64,000 nucleotides of DNA, taken from contig JAKJHU010000365.1 in the NCBI GenBank assembly GCA_022316685.1, forward strand, positions 1 through 64,000, in the 5' to 3' direction. Shown one piece after another: positions 44,560-56,470 of the stretch (position 1 is its first letter; every line of letters starts with the position of its first letter). Under the pieces are notes generated by a model. That model ran no database searches and had not been told where the DNA came from. It saw nothing but the letters and a program-made list of their open reading frames with translations. Both the position numbers and the translations under genes were made by a program. The DNA comes from Progne subis subis (taxonomy: Eukaryota; Chordata; Aves; Passeriformes; Hirundinidae).

Positions 44560-47511
44560 AGAAGAGCAAAGGGTCTTTACAAACACACGCTGTCAAGCTG
44601 CTTGGGGATAGGGCCAGGCACTTGGACATAAGGAAGGCACAGAAGAAGCCATCAGCTCCAGAAAATGTTATGAACTGACCACACAGACTGCTGCTCAGCC
44701 AAGGGCCTGCTCAATTAATGAGCTTCAAGAAGAAGAATCAAGACTTAACAGAGCAGTGAGTACCGTTACCTGTGCAAAAGTAGGTTGCATATTAAGGGGG
44801 TTTAGGAGATATTTTGGACATATTTTGACTGAAGGTTTGCAATGTATTGACCCAGAGAAGTTCCAGGGAATCTCAGAAGTTACCCAGAACTAACAAGGAA
44901 CTGAGACAATTCTGAGTATTAATAGGAAATTGCAGGACCTGGACTGAGGATTCTCTGCTCTAGCCGGAACGCTGTATGACTTTTTAACCCCAGACAGCCT
45001 CAATGTTATGGTAGGGACATGAGAAAGAGAACTAAACTTAAGAAAATGAAAAACCAAAATGATTGATGCCCCAACCATGGCTCTTCCAGACTCAGAAAAG
45101 GAATTGGAATTGTATGTGAATGTTAAACAGGGCCATGCCAAAGGAATCCTTGTGCTACAATATTTAACCCACTGGCCAGAGTGGCCCCCTCATTGTCTGC
45201 ACAATTGTGCAGCCACAGCTCTAAGGGGACCTGAGGCCTGAACACTGACAGCACAAGGAGCTCCTGTTGTTCAAGTCTGGCATCAAGTTCAAGCTTTGAT
45301 AACCAGAAGAGCCTCTAAATGGATGAGCAGTGCTTGGTTATTACAGCATGAAACCTTGTTTAATTAAAAACAAACAAACAAAAAGGAAAAAAAAAAAACC
45401 AATAAAATGAGGGGGAGGGGGTGGTGGATGGGAAGGGTAGGAAGATGTGAATCACTTGATGGCTGCCCTGGAAGAGAAGCTTGGCTCCAGGCAGCCAAGA
45501 GAGGAGCTTTGGAAATGTAAATTAACACTGCTGGGGAAAAGTGTGGACAATGCCTCTTCTTGCCTGGGGCAGGAATTGGGCTGATTCCCTCTGCCCCTCA
45601 CCCCAAGCTCTGCCTGCTTGCTCAGATGGAATTTGCACAGCCAAAGGCAGAGCCCACACTCAGGATATCTGACTCTGCAACAGAAACTGGGGCAGCTGCA
45701 AAGGAAAACAGCAAATGGAGAATGCTGTGAAAACTTCACTAAAAGAACTGGGGGGAATCATCCCTCTCCCCACTCCAACATGTGCTGTCACTGTCTAGGT
45801 CACACAGGGAGCATGAGACCACTGGGGTGTTCTTGCTACCACAAGTTCAGAGAAATCAGTTGGGAATCCAAGTATGTGATGATTTAATTAGGGAAAAGAG
45901 ATCAACTGATGCAGCCCTGGCTGGAGGGAGCAACCAAAAATGGGGAAAAGATGAACGGCCACCAGAACAAATCCTACAACACCATGGAGCAGCCCCTGGG
46001 AACCCGAATGAATTCATATCAGGGGCCAGAGAACCCATTTATCATTTCAATGGCATAATTAGATGACAAGATGTCCTCGGAATAATAACCAACCAGACAG
46101 ATCCAGCTCCTGAGTCTGGCCGATCAATCCACTCAAATGAAGATCGAGACATTTCACCATGGGATGGGATCAGATTTTCTATTAGCAGAAGGAGGAGCAC
46201 AGTGTGGAAAATTAAATGACTCAGGATCCTGTTGGCAAATTGATGACAACCAAGAAAAGGAGAAACAGATAACAAAGGAAGTAAGAAAGCAGCTCATGTA
46301 TTGCTCCAAACGTGGAAAGGATGGGAATAGGACACGGGTTCGTGGTTCCCTGGCACACCATGGGTTAAACGAATGCTCTTTCTCCTCTTCTGTGCTACAG
46401 CAACTCTCATCTTTTGACCATGCACAGACACCTTGCTGAGTGCAGCTCATTCAGCACGGGAGCAAGGGGATGCAGGTGGCAGCCAGGCCTCCGGAGCCAC
46501 AAACGGCTCCAAAAGGACAGGGAAGGTCACTGAGAAGAATCCCAAATCCAAACAGGACCCAGGAAGAAAAAACAGAGTCAAACAGTGAATCTGCTTGGAG
46601 AGAGGGTCAGGGACTTGGAGATAAGGAAGTAAAGGGAGAATCCATCAGTTTCAGAAAATGTTACTCATTGACACGGACTGCTGCTCAGCCAAGATCCTGC
46701 TAAATTCCTGAATGTTGAGAAGAAGAACAAAGACTGAACACAGCCATGAATATCGGATGTAATACTCAGAGGAATGAGATTTGTCTTTACAAACAAGCCC
46801 TGGGTCTGCTAGTAGATAAAACTAGCACTGAGAGATAAGAGAAACAATGGGAAGGATTCTACTGATTGAAAAGAAGATACTTGCCTTTACAACCATAGGT
46901 TTGTTTGTAATGAAATTGAATATTGAAAGATGAAAGTAACAACGGGAAAAACCCATAAATCCCATAAAAATTAAAAATATGGGGGCTTATACATTAAAAG
47001 GGGAATCTTCGGCATTTCGGGAAGTCTGTAACTCTCAAGTACCGCAGCAATGGGGAAAGACAGAGGGAAATGCGGCCGGGAAATGGGGATAAAAAGGAGG
47101 CTGCGTCCTCCGAAAAACTGAGACAGCACGGGGGAAATGCCCCATGGCCTCTCCCTTTATTCGAATAAACTAAAAGGACTCGTCTATCTCCTTCTTGGAC
47201 ATAAACCTCTGATGTTCGTGGATTAATTTTCCTAACAATAAAAAAGGGGGGATTGCATATTAACGAGGACACGCAGTAGGCAGATCGGGAAGTCTCAACT
47301 TTCCAAGTACCTTCGCCACTGGGCAAAGGGAGAGGGAGATGCAGAAGGCAAAATCTGGATAAAAAGGAGGCTGCGTATTACAACGATCAAAGAAACCCCA
47401 TGGCAAATGCCGCATGGCCTCTCCCTTTGTTCAGGAATAAAGTCACTTTTACAGGACTCCTCTGTCTCCTTTGGGGACAGAAACCTCTGGAGACGCCAAT
47501 TTTCCCGCACA
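44560..47511 (+). mobile_element. ERV-D2, internally deleted provirus with tandem LTRs
   Basis: 44560-44795 is an env tail as at 19340. It joins straight to reverse transcriptase sequence (GHILTEG near 44817; LPDSEKELELYVNVKQG near 45080), then near 45360 to an A-rich run and env. The env transmembrane ectodomain is the best preserved of the family: frame 46137-46439 has a hydrophobic/acidic lead (GSDFLLAEGGAQCGKLN) and a cysteine pair resembling CX6CC with one Cys replaced by Ser. Two LTR-like units follow in tandem: about 46987-47237 (ending CCTAACA) and 47254-47511 (ending CCCGCACA). Confidence 0.75.
47254..47511 (+). repeat. ERV-D2 distal 3' LTR
   Basis: 258 bases, TGCATATTAACG...CCCGCACA, with polypurine tract aaaaaagggggg just upstream. 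It joins the CpG island in the same way as the LTRs at 26180 and 57902. The unit before it (46987-47237) is a diverged relative with its own AATAAA-like signal. Confidence 0.8.
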
Positions 47512-48262
47512 CTCCCGGGGACAGGGCAGCCACCTCCGTGCTCCCCACAGGAAGCGGGACGAGGCAGCGCTGCTCCGGCACCGGCTCCTGCCCAGGCCCC
47601 AGCGGCAAGGAGACCGCGGGCAGCCGCTCCCGCAGCGCCCTCAGGCCACGGGCAACACGGGGCGGACACGGCACAAGGAACCCGCCACAGCCCCCGGACG
47701 CGCCCTCGGCCCGCAGCCAGCCCCGAGCCCCGGCACAACCCAGCGCGGCTCCCACCTGCGCTGGGGCCGCCTCCGAGCTCCGCCGCCGCCTCCGCGGGCT
47801 CCGGCCGCTGCCGCCGCTCCCGGGCCCGCACAGACGCTCCGCCAATGGCGGCTCTGCTGCGCCAGGGGCGCCCGGGGAGGGGGCGGCCCCGGGGCCGGGC
47901 TTGGCCTCGCTCTGCCCAATCAGCGCGCCACAACCACGAGTGACGGCACCATCGCCCAATCGCAGCCAGCGGCGGGCTGTGCACACGGCCCAGCCTCGGC
48001 CCGCGCTCTCCGCGCCCCCCGGGCTGTGTGAGGGGAAAGGCGGAGATGAGCAACAGCCCTGGCACGGGCCCGGGCCCGAGGCGGCGTTCATCTGAAAACA
48101 CAAAGTTCTCCGCAGCTCCCGGCCCGCCTTTCCCAGCCCTGCGTGTTCGCTGCCACCGGCTCAGAGGAAAGCCGTCAGTTCCCCTATCCCGAATTAGGAG
48201 CAGCAGTGCCTGGCTTTGATTGTCCCCAAAAAGGGAAACCCCCCCAACGCCCTTCACCTGAG
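47512..48262 (-). promoter_or_regulatory. CpG-island promoter with first exon, copy 2 (uninterrupted)
   Basis: Same as 26439-27197 but not cut by an ERV-A LTR: after cacctgagtggag the sequence continues (gaggggggagatttctgg) into 48263-49461. It therefore shows the empty-site arrangement on the upstream side. CCAAT boxes near 47845, 47919 and 47957. GC-rich exon with donor near 47755 on the minus strand. Confidence 0.6.
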
Positions 48263-48689
48263 TGGAGGAGGGGGGAGATTTCTGGTAGAAAACTCCCAAA
48301 TCCGTTTTTCCCCAAGTTGGGAAGAACAAACCAAACCCTGATGGTGCCCCCCCCCAGCAGCGCCTCTCTGCCGTCCCAGCTGAAGCCCTCGCTGGCTGCT
48401 CCAGGCTGGATGGGCACACTGGGAGCGCTGGGAAGGGGCCCCGGCTCGGGGCGCATCCCCCGGGGCAGCCCCAGGGCCCCCAGGGCAGCTCCAAGGCTCC
48501 GGCAGCCGGGAAGGAACGTGGGAAGGGAGCAGCCCTGTCCCCTGTCCCCCCTGGCTGTGACCCCGGCGGTGACAGCGGCGGGCGCGGGGGCCGGACCGGC
48601 GGGGGTTGAGGGGCCGCACCTGGACCCGCCCGTTCCTCGAGTGTCACCCGGGCGTGTCCCCCCTGTCCCTCGGAGTGTCCCCAGCGGCC

Positions 48690-49171
48690 ATGGAGCCTCG
48701 AGAGGTGCGACAATCCCGGCGAGGGGTGGGAGAGGGGACAGGGAGGACACGGGGTTGGCAGGATGGGTCAGGGGTTCCCAAAGGGACAGGAGGGCATGAC
48801 AGGAACGATGAAGGTGACAGAGGGGTGGAGGGGACCGAGGGTGGCAGAGGGGACAGTGGAGGGTGGCAGGGGGGCGGCAGAGTGGACAGCTGCGCCCCCC
48901 AGGGAGGGGACAAAAGGGATCCCGGGAGGGCACAGGGGCCACCCCAGGAGGCCACAAGTGCCACGAGGTCCCCGCCACCTCCCCTGTTCCCTCCCCAGCT
49001 GCTGGAGGCGCTGCTGGCCGTGGTGGCCACCCTGGGCGAGCTGGCGGCTCCCGTGACCGCGCCACGCCAGGACCATGTGGCCGCTCGTGTCCCCAAGGTC
49101 CCCGCACGCAGCCCGGAGCAGATTCACCGCGACCTGCGCGAGGAGAGGCCGAAAGTGGGCGGGGCCTGGCG
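48690..49171 (+). CDS. Possible small two-exon host gene
   Basis: ATG at 48690 (ccagcggccATGG, good context) gives MEPRE and a GT donor at 48705. A second exon after tccctccccag (48999) joins in phase: LLEALLAVVATLGELAAPV, then PRQDHVAARVPKVPARSPEQ to GGAWR, with a TGA directly after 49172. The product would be about 63 residues; alternatively 49171 is a splice donor (gcg|gtgagg) and the gene continues elsewhere. I do not recognise the family. It faces away from the CpG island at 47512-48262, which could be a bidirectional promoter. Composition-driven open frames cannot be excluded. Confidence 0.35.
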
Positions 49172-49461
49172 GTGAGGAAATGGGGCGGGGAAAGGGGCGG
49201 GGCCAGCAATGGGAGCGGCTGGAGGGGAGACAAAGGGGCCCTTTGGGGATATCGGGGGGTTCGGGGACCCTGGGGCCTGAAATGATCCCAAGTCCTGCTG
49301 GATCCCAAGGAATGACACAAATGCTTCCAAATCCCAGATCCTGGATCCTAAAAAATCCCAAACTCCAGATCTCAAATGCTGCTGGATACCCAAACCCCAA
49401 TGCTAAAATGATCCCAAATTCTAGACCCGAAAAGCCCTCAGATCCCAAATGCTGCTGGGTG
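49172..49461. other. Short degenerate repeat before ERV-A3
   Basis: Units around gatcccaaat(gctgctgg) recur about every 20-30 bases from 49285 to 49460, a diverged tandem repeat. No gene. It abuts the ERV-A3 5' LTR. Confidence 0.6.
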
Positions 49462-50140
49462 TGAGATATTAAATTTGAAGAATTAGGGAATTTTTAAGAA
49501 AGTTAAGATAATAGTTGCTGAAATAGCCAAAGTAGGTGGATACGCTCTGCTTGCAGCTAATGGAGCCCAGATCTTAGATAAGCTGTCCCAGATTTAGTAA
49601 CTCGTTGCTTGTCAGTTTTATGTTTATGTAGCTGTGAATGTAACAAAAACCAAAATGCAGTAAATAAGGTATAAGATAACTGCAGACATCCTGCTTAAAG
49701 AACCCATTGAACACAGGAAACTATAAGTTCTACCAAGGATTCATTTGTCACGAATGCATTGAAAAGGTAGAAAGGTCAGGATGAAGAAGACTCATCTTAC
49801 TTCCTCATTTTTGGTGACTCCTCCCCACAAGAGACCCCCGACTCATTTTAGGAAACAAACTATGCATGCTTAATAGCTTTTTTTGTCAATTAGCATACGA
49901 AACGAGGAATGGGAGGTGACAGGGTATAAATATGCCTTTGTATTTTAGGTATTCAACACTTTTGTAAATAAAAGGCTTTGTAATTACCTGTGAATTTTAC
50001 AGTGCATATTAGAGAGATATCCCACGTGCTGCCCAGCCGTAATAAACATGCACTTTCTAACTTGAAACTGTTAGAGAGTTTTTGTCTGTCACAATTTGGT
50101 ACCGATACTAGATCAATACCCAGATTTCTTTAATAAGTCA
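49462..50140 (+). repeat. ERV-A3 5' LTR
   Basis: 679 bases, TGAGATATT...AATAAGTCA. TATA near 49925 (gtataaatatgc), AATAAA near 49967 and 50040. Confidence 0.88.
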
Positions 50141-51708
50141 TTTTGGCGAGCCAGGCAGGAGGACTGCTCTCTCTGGCCGTGGGCCAGCGGGGTCCAGGAC
50201 CCCTTTGGGCGCCCACCCAGAATTTTCTGGGAAGGGGGCTCCTGCGGTCCTGCTGACCACCCGGGGAAAGACCAGAACCTGCTGGAACTACGGACAGAAG
50301 GTGTGTTTATACTTGAAAAGAGGTACCTTGGTATAGGCGGTTGGTAAGACACTGAGAGACGTCTCGTGCACAACACACGCCTCTTGGGTTTGTTTGTAAC
50401 AGCTGTGACAGCTCTGCGGAGCCTGGTGTCAGTGGTTTGGTATCCGTGTCCCGTCGTGGGGACAGCGGTGACTGGGTTTTGTTGTGTCAGCTCGCAGTTG
50501 AAAGGTGCCTTGGTAGTCCGTGTCCCGTGAGGGGGCAGCGGCGGCAGTGAAAGAACCGGTGTTGTTGTTGTGTATTAGGAGCAGTGGTGGCTCCGGTTTC
50601 AGTTTGTGGTTTAAAGGTACCTTGACAATCCATAATCCGAGGGGCGAGCCCGTGCTGGGACGCGAAGGGTCTCGTTGTGGGTGGTGGAAAATCCCGATTG
50701 CGGCCCCGCGCACACCGGGTGTGTGTGGTGGGAACGGATCCGTGTTTTGTGGTCTCGTGGTTTTGTGTGTTTGTGTCTTCAGGTGTGGAAGAATTATTGG
50801 TGCACCGTATGTATCGTGGTCTGTGAGAGTTTGTGTTGTAAGCATTTTGATTTGTGTGATTTTGGAGTGTGTTAGTAACCTGTGTAAGCGTTTCTAGGAG
50901 TGTTGCAAGCTTGAAGTTGTAAAAGCCTTTTGAATTCCCCGCCTGACCAGTGGAGGGATCCCTCTGTTTGAGAGAGAGGAAGGATTTAAAGTGTTAGTTT
51001 TGTATCCCGATTGTGTGCTGCAGGGGAATTAGACTGTGTGTGAGCTTGGACAGCGTGTGCTTTTGGCAACAGCATTTTGCTGACTTTTTGTTAGGTGAAA
51101 AAAGCATTTGTGTAAATTAAAATTGCTTATTTTTTGAGCTAAAAGGAGAGAGCGGCGTAAGGCGGTTTCAAACCTCAGCCAGCCCCAGCAATTGGGAGGG
51201 GGTGATTTGTTTCCCCGGTAACCGCAGGGGAATCCAGGCTCTGCAGCCTCGGGCCGCGTCTCTAAACTCCCTGTAAAACCCTAAGAAGGTTTTTTAGCGA
51301 GTGAGGGTTTTAGTTAAAAAAATATGGTTTTGCTTGTTTGTGAGGCTTGCAGTTGCTGGAGTGTGTGGTAATATTTTCAAGTCCTGGTGGTGCAGTCCCT
51401 AAGCACAGAGGAGTGGAGAGGCAGCGTGGGATCAGGGTTACCCCCCACCTCCTTCTCACGGAGGGATTTGTGTGTGGTGTCCCGGCCGAGATCCGTAGGA
51501 TTTTTCGGCGACACCTTGTTGAAACTTCTGGTGAAGTGTGTTTGGGGTCGTGAGGGACCCCTGGCCATTTTCTTTGCGAGCCTAAAACGGTTGGTGTTTG
51601 GAGTTGGGTCTCTCTAAGAAAAGGCTTTGATTGTGTGCAGAAAGCAGAGAGCCCAGAACTTATGCCCAGAGCTGGCAGAAAGAGCCAAGAAATTTTTGGT
51701 GCTGAGAT

Positions 51709-52465
51709 ATGATTAAGCAGCATTCACCTGATTGGGCAGATCTGCAACTGCTACTTGGTGCCTTAACAGAAACTGAGGAGCAAGTAGTTCTGGAAGTGGC
51801 TGGGGATCTGGCTGAGGATGATTGTAGGACAACACAGGAGGATGGTAAAGATGTATTTCCCTTTCAAGACCCAGGTTGGGATCCTAATGATGATGAGGGG
51901 TTAGGACAGTTAAAGAGATACCAAGAACTGATATTAAAAGGGCTAGAAAGAGCAATCCCCACAGCCATAAACTGGTCAGTGTTATATGCTATCAAACAGG
52001 GCCCCTCTCAAACACCTTCTGAATTTCTAGATCACCTGCGAGACGCAATGCGCCGACACACACCACCCTGGATCCTGGATCTGATGAAGGAACACAGCAA
52101 TTAATAAATTTATTTTTAGGACAATCCACAGGAGACACCAGGTGGAAACTCCAAAAGATCCAGGGTCCAAACAGCTGGAATTTAAAAACTTTACTAAATG
52201 AAGCATAAAAAGTTTTTAGTAACCAGAAAGAAGGATATAAACAAGGGATGAAGAACTTAGTAGCAGTAGTAAAAAAGGAGAAAAGAGAAAACGTGGGCAA
52301 GGTCCACCAAAACAAGGACCATCTCGACTAGGAAAAGATTAATGTGCATTTTGTAAGAAATTTAGTCACTGGAAAAACCAGTGCCCAGAATTAAGAAAGG
52401 GTGATGAACATAGAAAAGGTGATCAGAAAAAGGAAAAAGTAGTTGCTCATGTAAAGGAGGACTGA
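51709..52465 (+). pseudogene. gag: ERV-A3 gag
   Basis: Capsid frame of 131 codons at 51709-52104 (MIKQHSPDWADLQLLL to MRRHTPPWILDLMKEHSN). The natural continuation (DEGTQQLINLFLGQ) is in another frame, a shift shared by all three ERV-A copies. A CCHC knuckle near 52338-52380 (CAFCKKFSHWKNQC) is intact in its frame. The frame meets TGA at 52463-52465, followed without a break by protease: the gag-pol readthrough layout of gammaretroviruses. Confidence 0.87.
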
Positions 52466-55150
52466 GGGGGACCGGAGGGCCCTACCCCAGGGGACCCTCT
52501 GGTTATAGTGAAACTGGGGAACAAAGAAAAAGAAGTAAAATTTTTGATAGATACAGGAACAACATTTTCCATGTTGAATAAGGCCCTAATACCTGTAACC
52601 AATGACTATGTTATGGTAAAAGGGGCAACTGACCAATCTGAAAGAGCTTATTTTTGCAAACCATTGAAGTATAAATTAAGTAAACAGTAGGGGGTCCATC
52701 CATTTTTATACATGCCTAATGCTCCAGCTGCACTTTTGGGCAGAGATTTGCTAGAGCAGCTGGAAGCAAGAATAATAGTGAAAAATGGGGAAATGAGTTT
52801 AGAGGTAAAGGATCAACAATATGTAGAACTGTTAAGCTTAATGTTAATAACCAAAGAGATTGAAGTGGCAAGTGAAAAGGAAAATTTTAGGAAAATCATG
52901 GATCAAGTATTTCCAGGAGTATGGGCCTCCAATATACCAGGAAGAGCAAAGAATGCACTCCCAGTGCAAATCAGGCTTAAAGAGGGAGGACAGCCAGTAA
53001 GGGTTAAACAATACCCCCTAAAGAAAGAAGATACGGAAGGGGTTAGCCCAACCATTGAGAACTTTCTGCAGCTAGGACTACTGAGAGAGTGTCAATCTGA
53101 TTTTAATACTCCTATTCTGCCAGTAAAGAAACCTGATGGGTCATACAGATTAGTACAAGACTTAAGGGCTGTTAACAAGGTAACTGAAGACTTGTATCCA
53201 GTGGTTGCCAATCCCTACACCTTGTTAACCCATTTAACACCTGAACTAACTTGGTTTACTGTTCTAGATCTAAAGGATGTTTTCTTTTGCCTCCCTCTCC
53301 ATGAAGCTGGCCAGAAAATTTTTGCATTTGAATAGGAAGGCCCTAAAACTAGAGAAAAACTCAGCTCACATGGTGTCTTACCGCAGGGGTACAAGAATCC
53401 CCCCACTATATTTGGGGAGCAGCTTGCCTAGGATTTAGAGTCCTGGGAACCTCCACCAGGAGAAGGACAGTTACTCCAGTATGTGGATGATCTCTTAATA
53501 GCCACCCAGACCCAGGAGACATGCGTGGACTGGACGGTAAGCCTCCTAAACTTTCTAGGCCTGCAGGGGTAACGAGTATCCCAGAAGAAAGCCCAAATAG
53601 TGAGGCAAATAGTTATTTACCTGGGTTATGAAGTGAGTGCTGGACAAAGGACTCTGGGGCAGGATCGCAAGGAAGCAATATACCAGACCCCGAAACCTCA
53701 GACAGTGAAAGAACTAAGAACCTTTTAGGCATGACAGGGCGGTGCAGACTGTGGATTTATAACTATGGGTTGCTTGTTAAACCTCTGTATGACTTGATCA
53801 CGGAAGGGAGCAGAGCTCTTCAGTGGACAAAAGAAGCAACTCGAGCCTTTGACCAACTAAAGAAAGCCCTTATGTCAGCTCCAGCCCTAGGACTTCCAGA
53901 TGTGAGTAATCCATTTTTCCTGTTTTCCCACAAGGAACAAGGGATTGCCTTGGGAATATTAGCACAGAACTTAGGCCCGTACCAGAGGGCAGTGGCCTAT
54001 CTTTCCAAACAACTGGACACAGCAGCTAAAGGATGGCCAAGGTGCCTCAGAGCAGTTGCAGCAGTAGCAATAAACATCCAAGAGGCACGCAAATTCACCC
54101 TAGGCCAGAAGATGACTGTGCTAGTATCTCACACGATGTCTGCAGTCCTTGAGGCAAAAGGGGGACATTGGCTCTGCCCACAGAGGTTTCTGAACAAGAT
54201 GATGTTGAAATTGTGGTAGCTAACATTGTGAACCCAGCTTCCTTCCTCAGCGGGAGTACGGGAGAACCAGTGATCCATGAGTGCCTGGAGACCATTGAAG
54301 CCACCTACTCCAGCCGCCAGGATCTGAAGGACACCCCGCTTGAGGATGCTGAGACCTGTTTGCTGATGGAAGCAGCTATGTCATCAGTGGAAGAAGACAT
54401 GCTGGGTACGCAGTTACCACAAGCAAGGAGGTAATAGAGTCTGGACCATTAACATCTACAGGGACTCAAGGTCTGCATTCGGGGTGGTTCATGCTCACGG
54501 AGCCATCTGGAAGGAAAGAGCACTGCTGAATTCACAAGGCAAGAGTATTAAACACGCACAAGAGATACTGAGGCTATTAGATACCGTACAGCTACCTGAG
54601 AGAGTAGCCATAATGCACATCAAGGCACACCAAAAAGTGAGCTCTGAACTGGAAGAAGGGAATGTGCTGGGGGACAGAGAGGCAAAAGAAGCAGCAAAAG
54701 GTGAAGTACCCGATAAGGCTGTTGAGGCAGCATTGATTCCAAAGTTTCTATTGAAGCCAAAAAGGCAAGTTATACCCAGGAGGGATGAGCTGTAACACAA
54801 GAAGGGAAACTTGTAGTACCCTCCTATTTGTTGTGGCCATTAGTACAGAAGGAACATGAGAAAACACACTGGGGAATAGATGCCCTGTATAACCATTTGA
54901 AAGAAAGAATCATGGCCAGGAAATTGCAGGGCACAGTGATACAAGTAACTCATCAGTCTAGTCTTTGCCTCCGAACTAACCCTAAAAATACCCCAAAGCC
55001 TAAAGTGGGACACATTGGGAAAGGTTGTGGACCTGGGCAACAATGGCAAATTGATTTTACAGAACTGCCCAGGAAGGGAGGGTATCGTTACCTATTGGTG
55101 TTAACTGATACCTTTTCAGGATGGCCAGAAGCCTTTCCTGCCAAAATTAA
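52466..55150 (+). pseudogene. pol: ERV-A3 pro-pol
   Basis: Protease with DTG (LIDTGTTFSMLN near 52545-52580) and a stop after KLSKQ (52688). Reverse transcriptase frame 52712-53335: LLGRDLLEQLEA (protease end), [34 protein letters not shown]; a TAG ends it at 53333. LPQG near 53385 and YVDD at 53480-53491 follow in other frames. Connection 53731-54219. RNase H near 54355-54440 (ADGSSYVISGRRH) and 54618 (HIKAHQK). Integrase 54828-55150: zinc domain with one Cys changed (THQSSLC), core to FSGWPEAFPAK, then truncated by the deletion. Confidence 0.88.
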
Positions 55151-56460
55151 GCCATAAGCTATTAAGAAGACAGGAGTTCAGAAGCTGGTTCAGAAGAAGT
55201 CTTTAAAACAAGTAAAAATAGGAGTACTAGTAAATGGTTTTTACATTTAGCCAGAATATGCCCCATTTCTCAAGAACTCCTTTATAGACTAGACCACTTG
55301 ACTTCAAAAAGTATGCCTCCCAATTTTAAGAATAAGAGGGATCTGGCTAAGTTGCTAGGAACAGGACTAGAAGTGTTACCAGAATGAGAAAACACAGAAG
55401 AGCGAGATCATGAAGTAATAATTAATGCGCTAGGCACAGCTAGTGAAAACATCTCGCTGGCTCTAGAGTGTACTCAAGCACAACTGTAGATGCAATCAGT
55501 AGCTGCTGCAGTTATCAAGGCAATTAGAAAAGGAACATTCCCTGCTGAAATCTGCAAAATTGTCTGGGACAATGCCTCTAATATAGAAAGAGAACTTCAG
55601 TCTTAGTGGACTTTAGTCAATTTCACCTATAAGCCTGTAACTAGTAAAGTAATATGTGTCAGGAAACTTAATTCACCCAGGATTCCCCTAGGATTAAACC
55701 ATGAAGGGACTGTATTGTCTCCTAAACACAGAATATGGGCATGAGAAATTGGAGGAAAGTGGCAAACCATTAACCTAGAGCCCCGTTCTATAAAGAAACA
55801 ATGAAGGTACATATGTGATAGAAAGTGATAAAGACACATGTTTAGACACAGACCAAAGCATTTGCCGCTTTGAAACACATTCAGGCAGACAACTTCACTT
55901 GTGTATATAGGACAAAGCTGTGTCTGCCTTAGGACAGCATGCCCCGCCATAAAGAGAGACAACCAAACTGGAGATGAGACTCAATTCAATTTGTGTTCGC
56001 AGTTTTGTTATAATTAAAGAATGTGGTTTTTCCTATCGGGCACCTGTAATATCACATCAATATATAAAGGCCAACCTAAATCTTAAAAGAAATTAGAGAT
56101 AGAGAGAAAAAGAGATTAATGACGATACACCATGATACAGACACCATCAAAGGGGTTTGTAAAAGCTTAAGGAACATTTGTCTCATCATTAGTGGGATGT
56201 GCTTTTTCAAGTGGTCACCGACAGCAACCAGTATACTGAATGCCTTAATCCACCCTATAGTTGTGTTGCTTATTTGAATCAAAATAAGTTAAGTGTCATC
56301 TGTTGTAATACTTGTTTAGAATTGGAAGATGCTGCGATAGTGGCAGCTTTAACATCACTGTCAAAGGTGTATGGCTTGGTCTTGAGAGACACTAGCTGTA
56401 CGGCTTAGATAGATGAAGGAGACTCTGTATACTGACTAAAGGAATTTACTCATTTCAAAG
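55151..56460 (+). pseudogene. ERV-A3 env remnant
   Basis: Counterpart of 29180-27880. Stops in every frame; short pieces such as CLDTDQS..CRFETHSG near 55840-55890 and CCNTCLELEDAAIVAALTSL near 56303-56362. No clear fusion peptide or CX6CC. Called env by position. Confidence 0.45.
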
Positions 56461-56470
56461 AAGTGGGGAA

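Noticed and set aside
48184..49320. Minus-strand frame of 378 codons
   Set aside because: Pro/Ser-rich low-complexity frame opposite the better supported exon pair; no recognisable motif.
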